A DNA stretch of 6,452 bases from CADCSY01 sp038255685 (GTDB lineage Bacteria; Actinomycetota; Acidimicrobiia; Acidimicrobiales; CADCSY01): positions 1-6,452 of the forward strand of contig JBBSLC010000157.1 in assembly GCA_038255685.1 (NCBI GenBank), given 5' to 3'. The notes under the pieces were generated by a model. It saw nothing but the letters and a program-made list of their open reading frames with translations, searched no databases and had not been told where the DNA came from. Shown here piece after piece: positions 5,173 through 6,452 of this stretch; the first letter of the stretch is position 1; the number at the start of each line of letters is the position of its first letter. The position numbers and the translations under genes were made by a program.

Positions 5173-6243
5173 TCAGGCGCCGAAGACCTCGGCCAGGACT
5201 TCGGGGACGGGGCGCTCGAGCTGGTCGTAGGTGCAGCTCGACGGATCCCGGTCAGGGCGCCAGCGGACGAGCTTGGTGGCGTGGCGGAAGCGGTCCCCCT
5301 GGAGGTTGTCGTAGCCGACCTCGGCGACTCGCTCGATGCGCACCGGCTCCCAGGTCATGTCCTTCTTCGCGTTCCACCGCGACGGGCTGCCGGGCTGGCG
5401 CTGCCCGCTCGCGGCCGCCTCGGCCTCTGCCCATCCCTGCCACGGGTGGCCCTCGAGCGCGCCGGCTCGCAGCGGCTCGACCTCCTCGGCGAGCTCGGCC
5501 CGCCGGGCGACCGAGAACGAGGTGGCCACGCCGACGTGGTGGAGCGTCCCCGCCTCGTCGTAGAGACCGAGCAGCAGCGACCCGACACCGCCCCCGTCCT
5601 TGTGCCACCGGAAGCCGGCGACCACGCAGTCTGCCGTCCGCTCGTGCTTCACCTTGAGCATGAGGCGCTTGTCGGCGACGTAGGCCAGGTCGGGGCCCTT
5701 GGCGATGACGCCGTCGAGCCCGGCGCCCTCGAAGCGGGCGAACCAGTCGGCTGCGACCCCCGGGTCGGTCGTCGCCGGTGTGAGGTGGACAGGGGCGGCC
5801 GCACCGGCGAGCGCGCCCTCGAGCAGCCGCCGGCGCTCGGTGAAGGGGCGGGCCCGCAGGTCGTCACCACCGAGGGCGAGCAGGTCGAAGGCGACGAAGC
5901 TGGCCGGGGTGGCCTCGGCCAGCGTCGCCACCCGGGAGGCAGCTGGGTGGATGCGGTTCAGCAGGGCGTCGAAGTCCAGGCCGCCGGGGCTGCTGATCAC
6001 GATCTCGCCGTCGACCACGCAGCGGGCCGGCAGGTTGGCCTTGAGCGAGACGACCAGCTCGGGGAAGTAGCGGTCGAGCGGCTTGGTGTTGCGGGACCCG
6101 AGCTCGATCTCGTCACCGTCTCGGAAGACGATGCAGCGGAAGCCGTCCCACTTCGGCTCGTAGACGAGGCCGTCGGCCACCGGCATCTCCCGCGAGAGCT
6201 TGGCCAGCATGGGCTTCACGGGTGGGAGCACGGGCAGGTCCAC
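5173..6243 (-). CDS. ligC: ATP-dependent DNA ligase, LigC type
   Basis: The 356-residue protein carries the nucleotidyltransferase motifs of ATP-dependent ligases in order. Motif I is KWDGFR at 31-36, with K31 the lysine that takes AMP. SRNTKPLDRYFPEL (50-63) follows, then DGE (78-80), motif III FVAFDLL (116-122), motif IV LDGVIAK (176-182) and motif V LMLKVKHE (194-201). The rest is an OB-fold domain. Size and sequence fit the mycobacterial LigC group, which lacks the polymerase and nuclease domains of LigD. It seals nicks in DNA using ATP, in the cytosol. Work in mycobacteria has linked LigC to base excision repair, which fits the glycosylase gene just upstream on the same strand. No Ku or primase-polymerase gene is in the window. 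The start is GTG 6243, six bases after TAGCGT (6255-6250), whose TAG is an in-frame stop. There is no Shine-Dalgarno sequence. Confidence 0.9.
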   Translation of the reverse strand: MDLPVLPPVKPMLAKLSREMPVADGLVYEPKWDGFRCIVFRDGDEIELGSRNTKPLDRYFPELVVSLKANLPARCVVDGEIVISSPGGLDFDALLNRIHPAASRVATLAEATPASFVAFDLLALGGDDLRARPFTERRRLLEGALAGAAAPVHLTPATTDPGVAADWFARFEGAGLDGVIAKGPDLAYVADKRLMLKVKHERTADCVVAGFRWHKDGGGVGSLLLGLYDEAGTLHHVGVATSFSVARRAELAEEVEPLRAGALEGHPWQGWAEAEAAASGQRQPGSPSRWNAKKDMTWEPVRIERVAEVGYDNLQGDRFRHATKLVRWRPDRDPSSCTYDQLERPVPEVLAEVFGA

Positions 6244-6249
6244 GTCGCC

Positions 6250-6255
6250 ACGCTA
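6250..6255 (-). promoter_or_regulatory. Leaderless-type -10 element of the LigC gene
   Basis: TAGCGT on the minus strand followed by six bases and then GTG 6243. Its expected -35 area (about 6273-6278) falls inside one arm of the large inverted repeat at 6269-6313, so any protein or RNA structure there could affect this promoter. Confidence 0.5.
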
Positions 6256-6268
6256 GGACCACGGGCGC

Positions 6269-6313
6269 TCTCGGCACGTCAGCGACCGGCAGGCGCGCGG
6301 GCACGTGCCGAGA
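6269..6313 (-). terminator. Eleven-pair hairpin between the glycosylase and LigC genes
   Basis: TCTCGGCACGT (6269-6279) and ACGTGCCGAGA (6303-6313) are perfect inverted copies separated by a 23-base GC-rich loop. On the minus strand the stem starts seven bases after the glycosylase stop at 6321-6323. It is likely a terminator without a T-tract. Because it abuts the LigC promoter it could also be an operator. Confidence 0.55.
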
Positions 6314-6320
6314 CGAGGGG

Positions 6321-6452
6321 CTACTTGAGCAGCCGGGACAGACGGCGGTCGGCGAGGACCTTCCCCTCGGTCTGACAGGCGGGGCAGTAGGTGACCTCGT
6401 AGGACTCGTAGGAGACCCGCTGGAGCGTGTCCCCGCACGCCGGGCACGGATC
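6321..6452 (-). CDS. Fpg/Nei-type DNA glycosylase, C-terminal zinc finger (partial)
   Basis: Only the last 43 residues and the stop lie in the window; the gene runs off the right edge. The fragment has a Cys4 zinc finger with C3, C6, C23 and C26, spacing C-x2-C-x16-C-x2-C. This is exactly that of the Fpg/Nei (formamidopyrimidine-DNA glycosylase/endonuclease VIII) family, followed by CQT and ADRRLSRLLK, an ending I associate with actinobacterial family members. These enzymes remove oxidised bases and nick the DNA backbone; the catalytic N-terminus is not visible. Aligned without gaps to E. coli Fpg as I recall it, the finger arginine that contacts the DNA phosphate is replaced by Tyr18 of the fragment, so this may be a divergent paralogue. 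The stop is TAG (6323-6321), with a hairpin seven bases beyond. Same strand as LigC, 77 bases upstream. Confidence 0.75.
   Translation of the reverse strand, partial: DPCPACGDTLQRVSYESYEVTYCPACQTEGKVLADRRLSRLLK

Noticed and set aside
5134..6375. Long plus-strand open frame of 413 codons opposite LigC and YjbR.
   Set aside because: High GC leaves antisense frames free of stops. The minus-strand genes carry all ligase and YjbR motifs and the plus frame shows none.

Overview
The window is a compact, very GC-rich stretch of bacterial chromosome. Protein-family content and codon use (strong G/C preference at third positions, GTG starts, leaderless-type start regions) point to an actinobacterium. 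A FliA/WhiG-type sigma factor next to a FlgN-like chaperone suggests a motile lineage; Acidimicrobiia is a reasonable guess but is not proven by the sequence. I see no rRNA, tRNA, insertion sequence, phage gene or CRISPR array.

Layout, left to right. (1) 66-1073 (+): a Rossmann-fold NAD(P)-binding protein of the saccharopine dehydrogenase-like group. (2) 1074-1271: a 198-base leader with several inverted repeats, upstream of the sigma gene. (3) 1272-2126 (+): a FliA/WhiG-family sigma factor. It is convergent with 2185-2811 (-), a FlgN-like flagellar export chaperone. A FliA-type promoter candidate (CTCA-N16-ACCGAT) lies ahead of the chaperone gene, so the sigma factor may transcribe its neighbour. 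(4) 2920-3555 (+): a DUF1684 protein, divergent from flgN. (5) 3630-3761 (+): a small gene of 43 codons, easily missed, encoding a CxxC-bearing, probably single-pass membrane peptide. A strong hairpin follows it. (6) 3862-4761 (+): a DUF4349 lipoprotein with a coiled coil and a C-terminal membrane helix. (7) Minus strand, read right to left: the C-terminal end of an Fpg/Nei-type DNA glycosylase (6321-6452, cut by the window edge), an ATP-dependent DNA ligase of the LigC type (5173-6243) and a MmcQ/YjbR-family protein (4769-5146). Glycosylase plus ligase looks like a base-excision-repair neighbourhood.

Two architectural patterns recur. First, three genes (small peptide, YjbR, LigC) begin with GTG exactly six bases after a TAGCCT or TAGCGT hexamer and have no Shine-Dalgarno sequence, as expected for leaderless transcripts; DUF1684 has a weaker version. 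The two flagellar genes instead use ATG with a strong Shine-Dalgarno sequence. Second, five genes are followed, 6-7 bases after the stop codon, by a GC-rich hairpin without a T-tract, which looks like a local style of transcription terminator.

I find no complete new defence or mobile system. The most noteworthy items are the small CxxC membrane peptide, the recurrent start and stop architecture, the sigma/flgN promoter logic with its structured leader, and a glycosylase zinc finger that lacks the usual arginine.
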